DNA of 64,000 nt, taken from positions 992,001 through 1,056,000 of the forward strand of contig OZ244823.1 in the NCBI GenBank assembly GCA_965220365.1, written 5' to 3'. A program made the position numbers and the translations under genes. Under the pieces are notes generated by a model, which ran no database searches, had not been told where the DNA came from, and saw only the letters and a program-made list of their open reading frames with translations. This stretch comes from Bin80 sp965220365 (GTDB lineage Bacteria > Bacteroidota > Rhodothermia > Rhodothermales > Bin80). This document shows, one piece after another, positions 17,756-27,683 of the stretch. Position 1 is the stretch's first letter, and every line of letters begins with the position of its first letter.

Positions 17756-19122
17756 GGTTCTACCGGTATTGTTGTGGATAGAGATTTAGTCCACTGCAGA
17801 AGAAGAGGATTGCAGATCTGAGGTTTTCGAATTTTCTGTATCCTCGCCCAACGGTTTTTACTTCTTGGATCTTCCCGTTGAGTCGTCCGGCCTTGGCATT
17901 GGACTGTTCATGACACAGTGCATTACACACGCCCTCGTAATGGCGTCAAAACATCTCGGCAAATTCCATCACTTCTTGGACCGCGGCGTTTTTCACGCTT
18001 TCAAGCCACAACTTGAAGTAGGTGCTCGCTTCGGCGTACGAGTCGCCTCCAAAGATGGCCTTAAACTCTTCCCGTAACCGCCAGGCGATGCCGACCTGAA
18101 CATTGGAGGCTTGGATGGCTTTGAAGATTTCATTCTGTTTTCCCGTCCGATTCGTCTCATTTTTCAAGAGCACATAGCGACTCCCTTTGAGCACTTCATG
18201 AGTCTTTACTTCCCGCCTGCGCATCTGGTCGATTGCCTTATTGAGATATTGGATCAAGTAAAACCGACCACGGATCAGCGTGGCACCCGAAAAACGCGTG
18301 GCGGCCACGCGGATGTACGATTTCCACATGTCCGGGGTCACGGTCTTCACTGCAGCGGTTTTCCCCCTCAATGTACGGTCAAACACAGTCTGAGCGCTGT
18401 TGAGGTCGCGGCCTTCGCTCACATCAAGCACGATACCAAGAATGCCATCGCCAAGAACCGTCATGTATTTGTGTCCCTGCTGATACGACTTCTCATCCAA
18501 ACTCACATGATGAATCGCTCCCAGTTTTCGCCGCTTCAGCCCACGCACAACGCTATGATGCAGGATCCGGTTGATGACATCAAATCTGCAGCGTAGAAGC
18601 TGCGCCGTTTGCGACTGGTTCTTCGTTGTTTTCAGTAAGTCAATGGCCAAGTGGTCAAACGCATACGTGGTACGACTCGAAACATCTGCCCACGGAATAG
18701 AGATCGTCTTCACCCCTGCAGAGGACTGCGTACGGGGAATCCGGCAATGCACAAAACACCGAAACTGAAGTAAATCTAGGTGACGCCAGCTCCGTGATCT
18801 ACGATGATCATACAACGTCCCAGACTCCCCCGTCTCAGGACATACCAGCACCTCCCTGTATCTTATAGGTGATGCTTGACGAAGCTCACTTTAAGAGTGA
18901 TTAAGGAAGTTGAAGATTCGAGATCCCCCCTGAATGGGATAGGTACACATCCACGCGCCGAGTCTGCTCGTCAAACAACAACTGATCAATCCGCCAGTCA
19001 TCAGTTAACCGAAGACTCGATTGAATCAAATCATCAACAACGATATCACGCTCCACCCAATGCCTCCATTGGCTCAGTGAAAAACCGAAATCTTATCATT
19101 CCATACAAATGCCGGTAGAACC
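17756..19122 (-). mobile_element. Second, different ISL3-type element, decayed (1367 bp)
   Basis: The inverted repeats are GGTTCTACCGGTATTGTTG at the left end (17756) and, reverse-complemented from 19122, GGTTCTACCGGCATTTGTAT. A perfect 8-bp direct repeat TTTTATCA flanks it (17748-17755 and 19123-19130). The transposase inside has a frameshift and a nonsense codon. The element is unrelated at its ends to the neighbour at 16233-17639, so it is an independent insertion 108 bp away. Confidence 0.92.
17760..19056 (-). pseudogene. ISL3 transposase, disrupted
   Basis: Reconstructed from three pieces. The N-terminal part begins near GTG 19056 and includes DDWRIDQLLFDEQTRRVDVYL. It loses frame after SHSGGI, near 18910. 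The central part (18851-17949) has SWRHLDLLQFRCFVHCRIPR, HHVSLDEKSYQQGHKYMTVL (catalytic Asp) and VTPDMWKSYI. An in-frame TGA at 17946-17948 then interrupts EFAEMF-RHYEGV. The C-terminal part runs 62 codons in the same frame to TAG at 17760 and has the expected GRLNGKIQEVKTVGRGYR segment. The TGA sits where CGA (Arg) would fit. Confidence 0.85.
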
Positions 19123-19517
19123 TTTTATCAAAAATTCACATCTTGTCTAGCGACAATTCGCTTGAAACTTATCTTTTCAAACGAATTGTCGCCGACTTAA
19201 ATTCTAATTGACGTTAAACACATCTATGGTATGTTATTAGTTAGTACGAGCCTAAATCTCTAGAGTAAATTTCTTCACACAAGTTCGAAATTTAGGATGG
19301 CATAAAGTAGTATGTCGGATCATTTCTGGCACAGGGTAAAGGGATGTCCCAAATGAATTGATGATTGGTGACAAAAAGTGCAACTGCTCCTCGTATTCAG
19401 ATAGCGCTACAAATGATGAAGCTCGGATCCACGGACACTGATAGAGGCCAATTGTATAGGTATTTCACCAAGGTGTGGCCCAGATAGTAGACGAGTTGTG
19501 TAGGACCTAAAATAATC
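19123..19517. other. Spacer between two ISL3 elements
   Basis: 395 bases without a recognisable gene. Contains one strong hairpin (19150-19192) and a 13-base match (GGGATGTCCCAAA near 19341) to the end of the IS256-like element at 1342; the latter is too short to call a relic. Confidence 0.5.
19150..19192. repeat. 18-bp inverted repeat (hairpin) with 7-nt loop
   Basis: Left arm GCGACAATTCGCTTGAAA at 19150-19167 and right arm at 19175-19192 pair over 18 positions with one mismatch; the loop is CTTATCT. There is no T-run on either side, so it is not a classical terminator. It lies in gene-free DNA, 20 bp outside the direct repeat of the decayed IS. Confidence 0.8.
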
Positions 19518-20915
19518 GGGTCTTCACCTAATATTGTGAGAACATAAGATTTACGGCATTCAGGTGGACAGGTCAAGTCCTCCGAGATGGAAGTAAATTG
19601 CGTTGACAAACCGCTCATTATTTCGGAATCCGCGTGCACGTGTTTTGACGGTTTTGATTCGGCTGTTGATGCTTTCCGCCGGGCCATTGCTCACCTTGAG
19701 GACAATAGCGTTGATGATTCCCCATAGATGTGTTTTAATCGTTCTGGCGGCTTCTTTGACAGGCTCCAGACGACAGCGCATAGCCCAAGACAGCCATTTT
19801 TTCCAGACTTTTCGTGCCCAGGTAGGACTCACATAATGCCATAAGTTTCGGGCCATCTCTTTGATCGCCCACGCTCGGGCGGTTTTCAACGAACTGTTCT
19901 TTAACGATTGAAACCGCTTCGCCTGCGTTGTGGACATATTTTTCGGGTTCGTGAGCCAGTCGTACTTACTTCCCGTCAGGATTGGATTTCCTTGCGCGCG
20001 CAGGAGCTTGTGCTCCTGCCGTCGCACTTTGTCCACCGCCTCCCCCAGATACTTTGCAATATGGAACCGGTCAAACGCGATCTTATTCTCTGCATCGGGC
20101 ACACAGTCCAAGGTCGCATAAATATACGCAGGCCACATGTCCATGCTCACGCTCTGGATCCCCGCCAGCTGTTCAGGAGTCAATCCCATATACCAGCGCT
20201 TCAGCACCTTTTTCGTACGTCCGATCCCCACATATAACACCTTCCCCGACGTTGCATCGGAAACCACTGTGATGTATTTGTGCCCCCTGCGGAACGAGGT
20301 CTCATCCACGCAGATATGCGCAATAATCTGGGGGGCCCTGCGCTCAAGTCCACGTGCTACTGCACGATCCATGATCCGGGAAATCGCTTTCCAGCCAACG
20401 TCAAGCTGGCGAGATACCGCCAGCACACTCGCTTCCTGAAGCCATCCAAGTACATCGTCTTCAAAGTCGCGCGTAAACCGCGAACTCGGCAAGGCCCAAG
20501 GAACCAGAATCGTCCGAACCCCATGCACTGGACACTGTACGCGCGGAACCCGGGCGACCAACTCCGTACGATACTTGCACGTATCCAGATGGCGCCAGGT
20601 ACGAGGAGTGCGCAAATCATAAAATGGACAACGCTTCTTACACATCGGACACGCCAACGCCGACGTATCTGTGCACCTGATCGTGACGCGCCTCAATTGA
20701 TTCGCATCATCATACGCATCCTCTAAAATCTCCCACGGCGAGGCAAGCCCCAAACTCTTGTACACCCCTTGATTCTTTTCCATTGGCGATCTATATGTTT
20801 CGTGAATAATAGAGTGACGACCATGAATACATGAAAAATTACAGCAAATCGGGGCCGCCATGTACCGAAAATTCCCTTAATTTATTGACCCGATCACAAT
20901 AATGGGTGAAGAACC
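19518..20915 (-). mobile_element. Third ISL3-type element (1398 bp)
   Basis: The inverted ends are GGGTCTTCACCTAATATTG from 19518 and, reverse-complemented from 20915, GGTTCTTCACCCATTATTG. Direct repeats are nearly identical: AAATAATC (19510-19517) and TAATAATC (20916-20923), 7 of 8 positions. The element carries one full-length transposase related to, but clearly different from, that of the 16233-17639 element. The right end lies 29 bp from the 3' end of ilvD. Confidence 0.9.
19560..20783 (-). CDS. ISL3-family transposase
   Basis: 407 residues from ATG 20783 (MEKNQGVYKSLG); an upstream in-frame ATG at 20861 would add 26 residues without family similarity. Cys pairs CPMCKKRCPFYD are followed by WRHLDTCKYRT and VQCPVHGVRTILVPWA. 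DDE-region motifs are HICVDETSFRRGHKYITVV, VSMDMWPAY and VSNGPAESINSRIKTVK. It is intact and related over its whole length to the 412-residue transposase at 16261-17499, but with many differences. Confidence 0.94.
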   Translation of the reverse strand: MEKNQGVYKSLGLASPWEILEDAYDDANQLRRVTIRCTDTSALACPMCKKRCPFYDLRTPRTWRHLDTCKYRTELVARVPRVQCPVHGVRTILVPWALPSSRFTRDFEDDVLGWLQEASVLAVSRQLDVGWKAISRIMDRAVARGLERRAPQIIAHICVDETSFRRGHKYITVVSDATSGKVLYVGIGRTKKVLKRWYMGLTPEQLAGIQSVSMDMWPAYIYATLDCVPDAENKIAFDRFHIAKYLGEAVDKVRRQEHKLLRAQGNPILTGSKYDWLTNPKNMSTTQAKRFQSLKNSSLKTARAWAIKEMARNLWHYVSPTWARKVWKKWLSWAMRCRLEPVKEAARTIKTHLWGIINAIVLKVSNGPAESINSRIKTVKTRARGFRNNERFVNAIYFHLGGLDLST

Positions 20916-20944
20916 TAATAATCTTGTGTCCCAGTGCACACGCG

Positions 20945-22624
20945 TCAGGTTACAGGGAAAGAATCGGTAACACAGCCATCGCTGGCAGAAGAAACCGTAT
21001 GGGCATACCTTAGCAGTATGCCAGCCTTTGCTTTGAGAGGGGGTGCAGTCCAGTTCCTACGGCGCTTCCCAAGTTCGGAGTCGCTGATTCCTAGTGTCAG
21101 GGTGTGATTGGCAGCATCAATCGTGATTGGGTCTCCATCTTCGATAAGCGCGATGGCCCCACCGACTTGGGCTTCCGGAGTAATATGTCCCACGACGAAT
21201 CCATGTGTGCCTCCAGAGAAGCGCCCATCGGTAATTAGTGCCACATCGGTCCCAAGGCCAGCTCCCATGATTGCACCGGTCGGGCGGAGCATTTCCGGCA
21301 TTCCAGGACCTCCTTTCGGGCCACAGTAGCGGATGACAAGGACCGCTCCGGCGGTGACCTTGCTGCCAAGGATGGCATCCATCGCTTCCTCCTCACTATC
21401 AAAGACACGTGCCGTCCCATCAAAGCGCTCCCCTTCCTTGCCGGTAATTTTGGCGACTGCACCACCGGTGGCCAGATTACCGTAAAGAATTTGCAGATGT
21501 CCAGTGCTCTTAATGGGATCATCCAGAGGATGGATCACCTCTTGTCCGGTTTTCAGGTCTGAGATCTCGGATAAGTTTTCTTTAATGCTGCGTCCTGTAA
21601 CGGTTATGCAGTCACCATGCAGAAGATCGTTTTCAAGGAGCATTTTCATGACGGCGGGTACACCGCCTACGTTATAGAGATCTTCCATAACAAAACGTCC
21701 GCTGGGCTTGAGGTCAGCCAACAGTGGTGTACGATCACTCATGGACTGAAAGTCATCCAGTGTCAGGGGGACTTCTGCCGCTTTAGCCATTGCAATCAGG
21801 TGTAATGCAGCATTGGTGGATCCTCCCAGGACGATCACAATCCGCAGGGCATTTTCAAATGCTTCCCGGGTCAGGATATCTTTGGGCTTGAGATCTTTTT
21901 CGAGAAGTTGATAAATGGCGGTGCCAATCTGAGTGGTTTCCTTTTGCTTTTCCCGGCTGACAGCGGGATAGGAGGAATCAAACGGAAGCGTCATCCCCAA
22001 TGCTTCAATGGCGGATGCCATCGTATTTGCTGTGTACATCCCTCCACAGGCCCCGGCTCCAGGGCAGGCGTGACGGGCAATCTCCCGAAAATCCTGGTCA
22101 CTGATTGCACCGGTAGCACGTTGGCCGGCTGCTTCAAAGGCAGATACGATATCAATTGGTTTGTCCTTCCAGCATCCGGGTTTGATAGTACCACCGTACA
22201 CCATCAGGCCGGGGCGGTTCAGCCTGGCTAAGGCCATGATGGAACCAGGCATATTTTTATCGCAGCCTGCCACTGCAATCACGGCGTCATACCATTGGGC
22301 TGACGCAACGGTCTCGATCGATTCAGCAATGATATCTCGAGAGGGAAGAGAAAAGCGCATGCCTGAAGAGCCCATGGAAATTCCATCACTGACCCCAATT
22401 GTGTGGTAGATCAATCCAATCAGATCCTGTGTTTGGACACTGGTTTTGATTTGATAAGCCAGGCCATTCAGGTGCATGTTACAGGGGTTTCCTTCCCAAC
22501 CCATGCTCACGATCCCTACTTGTGCTTTATTCAGATCTTCCTCGGACAGGCCAATCGCATGCAGCATGGCGCGTGCGCCGCCTTGAAGGGGGTTTTGAGT
22601 GACCTGTTTACTGAAACGATTCAT
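20945..22624 (-). CDS. ilvD: Dihydroxy-acid dehydratase
   Basis: 559 residues, normal length. It makes 2-oxo-isovalerate and 2-oxo-3-methylvalerate in valine/isoleucine synthesis and needs an Fe-S cluster and Mg2+. Visible signatures are NPCNMH (cluster Cys), AVAGCDKNMPGSIMA (second Cys), ACPGAGACGGMYTANTMA (third Cys) and ITDGRFSGGTHGFVVGH. These are IlvD rather than Edd or sugar-acid dehydratase patterns, though the close GntP-type permease and SDR genes leave sugar-acid dehydration as an alternative. It follows the permease gene with 11 bases between them (same strand), so they are co-transcribed. No other ilv gene is in the window. Confidence 0.9.
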   Translation of the reverse strand: MNRFSKQVTQNPLQGGARAMLHAIGLSEEDLNKAQVGIVSMGWEGNPCNMHLNGLAYQIKTSVQTQDLIGLIYHTIGVSDGISMGSSGMRFSLPSRDIIAESIETVASAQWYDAVIAVAGCDKNMPGSIMALARLNRPGLMVYGGTIKPGCWKDKPIDIVSAFEAAGQRATGAISDQDFREIARHACPGAGACGGMYTANTMASAIEALGMTLPFDSSYPAVSREKQKETTQIGTAIYQLLEKDLKPKDILTREAFENALRIVIVLGGSTNAALHLIAMAKAAEVPLTLDDFQSMSDRTPLLADLKPSGRFVMEDLYNVGGVPAVMKMLLENDLLHGDCITVTGRSIKENLSEISDLKTGQEVIHPLDDPIKSTGHLQILYGNLATGGAVAKITGKEGERFDGTARVFDSEEEAMDAILGSKVTAGAVLVIRYCGPKGGPGMPEMLRPTGAIMGAGLGTDVALITDGRFSGGTHGFVVGHITPEAQVGGAIALIEDGDPITIDAANHTLTLGISDSELGKRRRNWTAPPLKAKAGILLRYAHTVSSASDGCVTDSFPVT

Positions 22625-22635
22625 ATGCTTCTATT

Positions 22636-23985
22636 TTATACGAGTGGTAGAAAGATTGATAAGACCAGGGAAGTTATACCTGCAGCGATTCCAAGAATAA
22701 CCAGTAATACGGACCAGGACTTGAGGGTTTCGACCTCGGTGAGGCCACTCATTTTGGAGTAGATCCAGAACCCACTGTCGTTCATCCAGGCCCCAACCAG
22801 TGAACCTGCACCAATCGCTGTACCCAAGTAAACGACATTAAAATTCAAGCTTTCGGGCGTGACGATCGCGGCCAGCATGGCAGAGGCCGTGATCATTGCA
22901 ACCGTTGATGATCCCTGAGCAAACTTAAGCAGGCTGGCAATCCCAAAACCGAGGAGCAGCATGCCTATTCCTGATGTCCCAGAGCTTCCGGCAAACAACC
23001 CACTGATTGCAGGGCCAATCTGTGCTTCCTTGAGCATGGCACCGAACGTCCCACCTGCAGAGGTAATGAGAATAATTAAGCCTCCGCTCATCAATGACTG
23101 TTCAATCACCGTACTGAGTTCTTTACGCGAAGGCCGGCGCATATGGATGTAGAGCCCCGTGGATGCAATGGCGGCCAACAACAAGGCCATGTTTGCATCA
23201 CCAAGCACGAGAATCCATCGGGCGAGCACCGTATCACTGCCCAGAAGGGGGAGAAACACCGTCTTTCCAGCAATCAAGAGAATCGGGAGAGCGATCGGCA
23301 ACACCGAGAGCCCCAGGTTCGGGAACTGGCCGAGTTCAGGTGTAGTTATCTCAACTCCTGGCACGTCACGCATGGGAACTGGCATTCTCCGATCGAGCCA
23401 ACCCGCATAGAATATCCCTAGGATGGTGGCCGGCAGAGCTACGCATACACCGACCAGAATCATAGTCCCCAAGTCTATACTTAGGTTTTCGGCGATGACC
23501 AGGGGACCTGGCGTAGGGGGGACAAGGGCGTGCGTAGCAGCTGCACCTGCGGCAATTGCGACCACATATTTCAGGTAATTTCGCCCGGTCTGTGAAAACA
23601 TTGAACGGGCCAGGGGAATCAGCAAATAGAAGACGGTATCGAAAAATACAGGTATGGACAGCACAAAGCCGCTGGCTGCCAATGCAGGGCTCCCACGTTC
23701 CTGCCCCAGAAAGCGGATAAACGCCTGTACTACACGGTCAGCGGCACCGCTGCTCATCATGGTTACACCGATGACAGCTGCCATAGCGATGACAATTCCA
23801 ATACTGCCTGCAGTCGCGCCAAAGGAGGTGGCTACGCGTGCAATCTTGATAGACCACTCTCCTGGAGAAAGAATGCTGATTACAATCGCCGCGGTAATCA
23901 GCGCAACAAAAGCATTGACTCGGAGGCCTACAATCATGCCTACGACAATGACAATGCCAAGTAAAAGAATAAGTAATGGAATCAT
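22636..23985 (-). CDS. GntP-family permease (gluconate/hydroxy-acid type)
   Basis: 449 residues, strongly hydrophobic with 12 or more membrane segments. Family hallmarks are SIPVFFDTVFYLLIPLARSM, ALVPPTPGPLVIAENL, KFAQGSSTVAMITASAML and NDSGFWIYSKMSGLTEVETL. These proton-coupled carriers take up gluconate, glycerate or related hydroxy acids. It is upstream of ilvD in the same transcription direction. With the SDR at 24487 it suggests sugar-acid use. Confidence 0.92.
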   Translation of the reverse strand: MIPLLILLLGIVIVVGMIVGLRVNAFVALITAAIVISILSPGEWSIKIARVATSFGATAGSIGIVIAMAAVIGVTMMSSGAADRVVQAFIRFLGQERGSPALAASGFVLSIPVFFDTVFYLLIPLARSMFSQTGRNYLKYVVAIAAGAAATHALVPPTPGPLVIAENLSIDLGTMILVGVCVALPATILGIFYAGWLDRRMPVPMRDVPGVEITTPELGQFPNLGLSVLPIALPILLIAGKTVFLPLLGSDTVLARWILVLGDANMALLLAAIASTGLYIHMRRPSRKELSTVIEQSLMSGGLIILITSAGGTFGAMLKEAQIGPAISGLFAGSSGTSGIGMLLLGFGIASLLKFAQGSSTVAMITASAMLAAIVTPESLNFNVVYLGTAIGAGSLVGAWMNDSGFWIYSKMSGLTEVETLKSWSVLLVILGIAAGITSLVLSIFLPLV

Positions 23986-24486
23986 TAGGGCTATGGATGT
24001 AGTGAAGGTGCAATCTGATGTGTTTTTCCGAAATTGTCAATACCGGGTTCAACGATAGTGCTTGGTTGCAGGAATCTTTGTGGTGTAACCCCAAGGCCGA
24101 CACCTGCAGGCGTATTGGTAGAAGTTACGTCACCCAGCAAAAGAGTCATGAGTTGGTTGGTATGACAGACGATCTTCCACACATTGAAAACTAAGGTTAG
24201 ATGTTGTGCTGTTTTGCAATATCGTGCCATTAACCGTATAGGTGAAGATTGTCTAGGTTGGAAATTAGCTGCTGCAGGAGATGGCCCCAATGCAGAGAGC
24301 GTGTCCGATTTTTTTTCTTTCACTCACGGACCTCCACCTTCCAATTGACTGACACGTTTGCTGTAGTACATAATCTGCGGGATACTCTGGAGCTTGTTTT
24401 GCGGTGGTAATATAACTGGTACGTTGGCCAATGACCAAAGCCAGCTCATGGCCGTTTCAGGTGGAGCACAAAATAGATTGTTTTCG
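23986..24486. other. Divergent intergenic region
   Basis: 501 bases between the permease (minus) and the SDR gene (plus), the expected place for both promoters. An open frame on the minus strand (23991-24323) has no recognisable features and I do not call it. Confidence 0.45.
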
Positions 24487-25284
24487 ATGTCACAACAGCT
24501 TTTTGATCTTTCCGGGCAGGTTGCTTTGGTTACGGGCGCGAGTCGTGGATTAGGGCAGTACATGGCAAGAGCACTGGCCAGGGCTGGGGCAGATATCGCG
24601 ATCACTAGTCGCAGTAAAGACCGCCTTGCGGAAACACAGCAGGAGATCTTGTCGATTGGGCGCCGGGTTCTTCCAGTTGAGCTGGATGTGCTGGATACAT
24701 CCAGTATTCGATCAGCAACTAATGCAATTAAGAGACATTTTGGTCGGCTGGATATTCTTGTAAACAATGCCGGTTGTAATGTCCGTCGCAGAGCCCTGGA
24801 AGTTACAGAGGAGGATTGGGATATGGTGGTGAACACGAACTTGCGAGGGGCCTTTTTTGTGGCACAGGCAGCCGCGCAGATCATGAAGTCACAGAATTCG
24901 GGTCGTGTGATCAATATTGGCTCCGTTACATGTGTTGCAGGCTACGCAGGAATGGGGCCTTACTGTGCAAGCCGGGGTGGAATTAAGCAACTGACCATGT
25001 CTCTGGCGCACGACTGGGCCGAATATGGGATCACGGTTAATTGTCTGGCCCCAGGCTGGTTCAAGACAGAGCAAAGCCGGATGCTCTATGAAGATGAGAC
25101 ATGGCTTTCAATGCTGAAGGAACGGATCCCAATGGCTCGCCCGGGGCATCCAAATGATTTAGATGGGATGGTGGTTTTTCTTGCGTCTGAATCCAGTCGT
25201 TATATCACAGGACAGACCTATCTGGTTGATGGGGGCGTGTCCATTGGTGCAATCCGAGCGATGCCGCAAAGCGAATTGTCATAG
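24487..25284 (+). CDS. SDR-family dehydrogenase, gluconate 5-dehydrogenase-like
   Basis: 265 residues from ATG 24487 (MSQQLFDLSGQ); upstream in-frame sequence from 24394 lacks family similarity. NAD(P)-binding motif TGASRGLG, NNAGCN, catalytic Ser in INIGSVTCVAG, YCASRGG (Tyr-x-x-x-Arg in place of the usual Tyr-x-x-x-Lys) and VDGGVSIG. Overall closest in style to gluconate 5-dehydrogenases, which fits the neighbouring GntP-type carrier. The active-site Lys-to-Arg change (YCASRGG for YxASK) is unusual and may affect activity. Confidence 0.85.
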   Translation: MSQQLFDLSGQVALVTGASRGLGQYMARALARAGADIAITSRSKDRLAETQQEILSIGRRVLPVELDVLDTSSIRSATNAIKRHFGRLDILVNNAGCNVRRRALEVTEEDWDMVVNTNLRGAFFVAQAAAQIMKSQNSGRVINIGSVTCVAGYAGMGPYCASRGGIKQLTMSLAHDWAEYGITVNCLAPGWFKTEQSRMLYEDETWLSMLKERIPMARPGHPNDLDGMVVFLASESSRYITGQTYLVDGGVSIGAIRAMPQSELS

Positions 25285-25325
25285 TTACACATGACCGGTC
25301 TGCGTTAGACAGGTGATTGTACCAC

Positions 25326-26377
25326 TTATTGCAGGGACGTCAGAAAGACTTTTCCCTCAGCTGTCAATCGATATTTCTGATTTTTACTTCGCGGTTTATC
25401 GGGAATTGTCATTTCCAGTAGGCCCGCTTTCATAAGTGGCTTGAGGACTTTTTCTCGAAACTTACTCCGATTACTTCTGCCAATCGCTTGCATCAGTTTG
25501 CTGGCTGTCCTTTCGCCTTTACATTCATAAATGAGTTTGACTTGGTCCCGACTTAGCCTCAACTTGGTCCCAACTTGGTCCCGACTCGAAGTAAATTCCC
25601 ATTCTGATGTTGCATCTGCCGGATGTCTGCCTAGTTTTTTAGAGCGTAGAAATGTCACGGTAAACCAGTTTTCGGATGCTTCAATCATCGGTTCAGCTAC
25701 TTTGTGTTCGTGGCAGAGATCACGAATACAGCGGATGCCAGATCCGATATGCTCAACTGCATCCATTCGATACAGAAGATTGAATAGTAGTGGGTTCCGG
25801 GGGACGCTTTTAATCCCCAGATCGGCCTCGGTCATGCCAGCTGGCAATCCACCAGGACTGACGATCTCCAGCCGATCCGAGAATAGATAGATTTGCACAT
25901 TAGCGGTTGAGCGATAGTTACGGTGGGCAAGAGCATTGACCACCGCTTATCGAATTGCTTCCTGAGGGAGTTCGGATCGTTCTTCTCGTTTCAGTTCTCG
26001 AATGATGAACTTCACGTTGATTTTAGAGAGGATCCACGCTATGGTCTCATCAATCATAGAGTAGATATCTCCATGAAAGTCACAACGGTCAAGTATCTGC
26101 ACTTTGTCGGTGCCCATAAATAAACCGCACGAAATATCTGCACTGCTATGGAATTTGCGAATATCTTTAGCTAGTAACCAAGCGCCAGCGTTTGTAACCT
26201 GGGAATTTTCGTTGATCAGATTTAGGTTGTGCAGGGCGGTCTCAGGAGCCATATCGGCGGGAATATTGGCACGGGTTCTGAATAGATCCCAAGTTTTTTC
26301 ATCTAGGTCTATACTCAGAGAAAATTTGTGGCAGATACTTTCATCGAAGTGCATGAGTCCTTCTTGATCAAAAAAAT
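25326..26377 (-). pseudogene. AlbA/Schlafen-type regulator, C-terminal part (split by IS)
   Basis: Reads on from the N-terminal part at 29676-30056 once the ISL3 element and one copy of its 8-bp duplication are removed: NFF then DQEGLMHFDESICHKF in phase. It contains the HATPase_c_4-type segment with VVNALAHRNYRS and a C-terminal winged-helix part (ERTASKLMQAIGRSNRSKFREK). An in-frame TAA near 25945 breaks the highly conserved EAIR-x-AVVNALAHR motif, where GAA (Glu) would be expected. So the gene has two independent lesions: the nonsense codon and the IS. The whole frame would encode about 474 residues, normal for the family. Confidence 0.9.
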
Positions 26378-26517
26378 GGCTCTTCCCCCGTTTGTATGGG
26401 TAGAACGTTGAATTCTATTGTAAATGTAAGGAGTGTGGAGAGAATTGGCACCTATTTCTTGCATGTTCCGAGTGATCCATCACGATTTTATTTTTTCACT
26501 TCATTTTCATCAACGAT

Positions 26518-27177
26518 ATGTCCGTACGACCGAGAGACATCAGCCGCCTGTTCGGCATTCATTCACCGTGGGAGGTTTCCGATGTGACGATTGCGCACAA
26601 GACGCGGGAAGTCCAGATCCAGGTAACCTGTAAAGCAGGCCACCGATTTCGGTGTCCAGAGTGCGATACCGAGTGTCCGGGCTATGATCAGCGTCGTCGG
26701 CAATGGCGTCACCTAGATATGTGCGCGTATCGCACGCTGGTGGTCGCGGATCTTCCTCGCGTGGAGTGTCCCGAACATGGAGTGCGCACGGTATCGGTTC
26801 CGTGGGCGGAACCGAAGGCTCGGTTCACGGCGGAGTTTGAATCTCTGGTGATTGATTGGCTGCAGGAGGCGAGTGTATCGGCGGTGTCGCGTTTGATGGG
26901 TGTAAGTTGGAACGCGATTGACGGGATCATGCAGCGCGCGGTCCAACGGGGCCTTGTACGCAGATCGAAGCAGCACATTGCCCATATTGGTGTGGACGAG
27001 ACCTCATTCCGCAAGCGTCATGACTATGTCACCATTGTGTCCGATCCCAAATCAGGCACGGTGCTGCATGTAGGCGAAGGTCGTAAGAAAGCCTCTCTTC
27101 AGGATTGGTATGCCGGGCTTAGTTCGGTGCAGTTGGAGGGCATCAAGAGCGTGAGCATGGACATGTGGCCGGCGTAT
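26518..27177 (+). CDS. ISL3 transposase, exon 1 (interrupted by group II intron)
   Basis: 220 codons identical in translation to the first part of the intact 412-residue transposase, ending at DMWPAY. Reading on into the intron gives a short nonsense tail and a stop at 27208. Joined to 29069-29647 it makes exactly 1239 nt and restores the full 412-residue protein in frame, so the gene can be functional after splicing. Confidence 0.95.
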
Positions 27178-27683
27178 GTGTGTCACCTCGGGGGTGATGG
27201 AATGACTTAACCTACGTATTCCGAGCTGTACAATGGATGAGGGCGGGCCCCTCGCAATCGCCGTACAGGCGGAGGTTGCAAACCACCCACAGCTGCGATA
27301 TTAAAGAGGTGTCGTGGTGAGCGTGTCGGGAAAAGGTAGGTGTAGGAGCCTATCAGGTGGGAATCACAGAGTCGAACGCGAGTGAACTATGGATGACGTG
27401 TCGAAAGCCTTAGATGATGGTCAAAACCGGGGTAGGTATGCAACTTCGGGATAAGGTAGACGGGAACCTGTTCTACTGGTCTACCGGCCTCCGGCATATA
27501 CATGGCGAGACTGTGATTCAGGCCATTGTACGGAACGTGAGAACGTGTCGGGGTGCTGCGAAGGGAGCGTGCCAAGCGGGCAGTACCCGTAAGGCATTGA
27601 GTACCAATGCACTCCACACGGGCGGATCATCCCGTAGTAGTGTTGAAGCTTCTGTAATGGGAGTGGAGCGAAGGGGGTGACCC

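Noticed and set aside
19150..19192. A dif/XerCD site
   Set aside because: The arms are 18 bp with a 7-nt spacer, not the 11-6-11 layout, and no conserved dif core is visible.
19341..19353. GGGATGTCCCAAA, matching the end of the IS256-like element
   Set aside because: Only 13 bases match, and the flanking sequence diverges at once; chance cannot be excluded.
24324..24914. A 196-residue frame opposite the SDR gene
   Set aside because: Antisense to a gene with intact SDR motifs; the translation has no recognisable features.
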